Positions 63,858-64,000 of a stretch of 64,000 bases of DNA are shown here, in pieces (position 1 is the stretch's first letter; every line of letters starts with the position of its first letter). The translations under genes and the position numbers were made by a program. Source of the DNA: JAGVPT01 sp963827085 (lineage in GTDB: Bacteria > Bacteroidota > Ignavibacteria > UBA10030 > UBA8401); NCBI GenBank assembly GCA_963827085.1, contig CAWGZY010000008.1, forward strand, positions 7,655-71,654. The letters run 5' to 3'. The notes under the pieces are model-generated. The model was not told where the DNA came from. It searched no databases and saw nothing but the letters and a program-made list of their open reading frames with translations.

Positions 63858-64000
63858 CTGTCCTCCTGTTTTGGATAAGTAGAATTGCCTATAACTACTT
63901 ATTCCACAAAAGGGGGCATTCTTTATGGCATAAGAACCTTGCAGATAGTTATCGGGGTGTTGTCGGTACTGGGAGCAATATTTTCAGGCAGGGATAAATA

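Larger units (their letters stand above)
45885..64000 (+). mobile_element. Integrated genomic island at tRNA-Ser (right end not seen)
   Basis: The region starts at the 3' end of tRNA-Ser, opens with a tyrosine integrase and continues with a PrimPol/helicase-like replication gene, unknown small genes, a TPR protein and T9SS cargo. A second copy of the tRNA 3' end that would mark the far attachment site is not found in this window, so the limits are open; part of the right half could be host chromosome. The integrase plus replication gene and the tRNA target support a mobile or satellite-like element. Confidence 0.6.

Noticed and set aside
63877..63900. AAGTAG/CTACTT inverted repeat upstream of the sigma-like gene
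   Set aside because: Short arms and a long A+T-rich loop; this could easily be chance.

Overview
The window looks like a chromosome segment of an Ignavibacteria-type bacterium (Bacteroidota/Chlorobiota side). The basis is type IX secretion (T9SS) cargo with a C-terminal YPNPFNP-type sorting domain, PorV/PorQ-family outer membrane proteins, a DUF4834-like small protein, GlnRS next to GluRS, and promoters of the TTGACA/TACAAT type. The genus cannot be named from the sequence alone.

Region 1 (1-10.1 kb): a membrane protein cut by the left edge and uridine kinase on the minus strand, then a tightly overlapping plus-strand operon. It encodes three paralogous membrane-anchored GT2 glycosyltransferases, a YbhN/UPF0104 flippase-like protein, a NodB-type deacetylase, a MurG-like glycosyltransferase, a PHP metallohydrolase and a DUF1207-like outer membrane protein. 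This reads as one pathway for a surface glycan or glycolipid whose product is unknown. Region 2 (10.1-19.2 kb): an AAA+/Fis regulator without GAFTGA, a membrane protein, an exported protein built of seven 17-residue repeats, a site-2 protease, a candidate small RNA, a lipoprotein, a T9SS-tailed propeller protein and two PorV-like proteins. Region 3 (19.2-28.1 kb): a second surface-polysaccharide block with two GT4 enzymes, a Wzx-like flippase, a deacetylase-like fusion and three GT9 heptosyltransferase-like enzymes, plus an exported thioredoxin. Region 4 (28.1-45 kb): housekeeping genes (nth, lysC, dapA, an ABC exporter, asnS, nadA, a fourth GT9, a deoxynucleoside kinase, folK, folB, glnS, gltX) and an exported YD-repeat protein. 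Several non-coding repeats sit here, including a 227-bp tandem duplication of the dapA 3' end and two MITE-like palindromic elements.

Region 5 (45.6-64 kb): an integrated element. A tRNA-Ser(UGA) is preceded by two 80-bp tandem copies of its 5' part and followed by a tyrosine integrase, a PrimPol/SF3-like replication protein, a DUF5659-like protein, unknown small genes, a TPR protein, three T9SS-secreted proteins (one with a metzincin-type zinc site), a propeller lipoprotein and a sigma-factor-like protein. No second attachment site is visible, so the right boundary is unknown.

Overall, two glycan operons build and export surface polymers, PorV-like shuttles and sorting-domain cargo point to T9SS secretion, and the element appears to bring its own replication genes together with cargo that relies on the host T9SS. 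All functions come from reading motifs; no database search was run.
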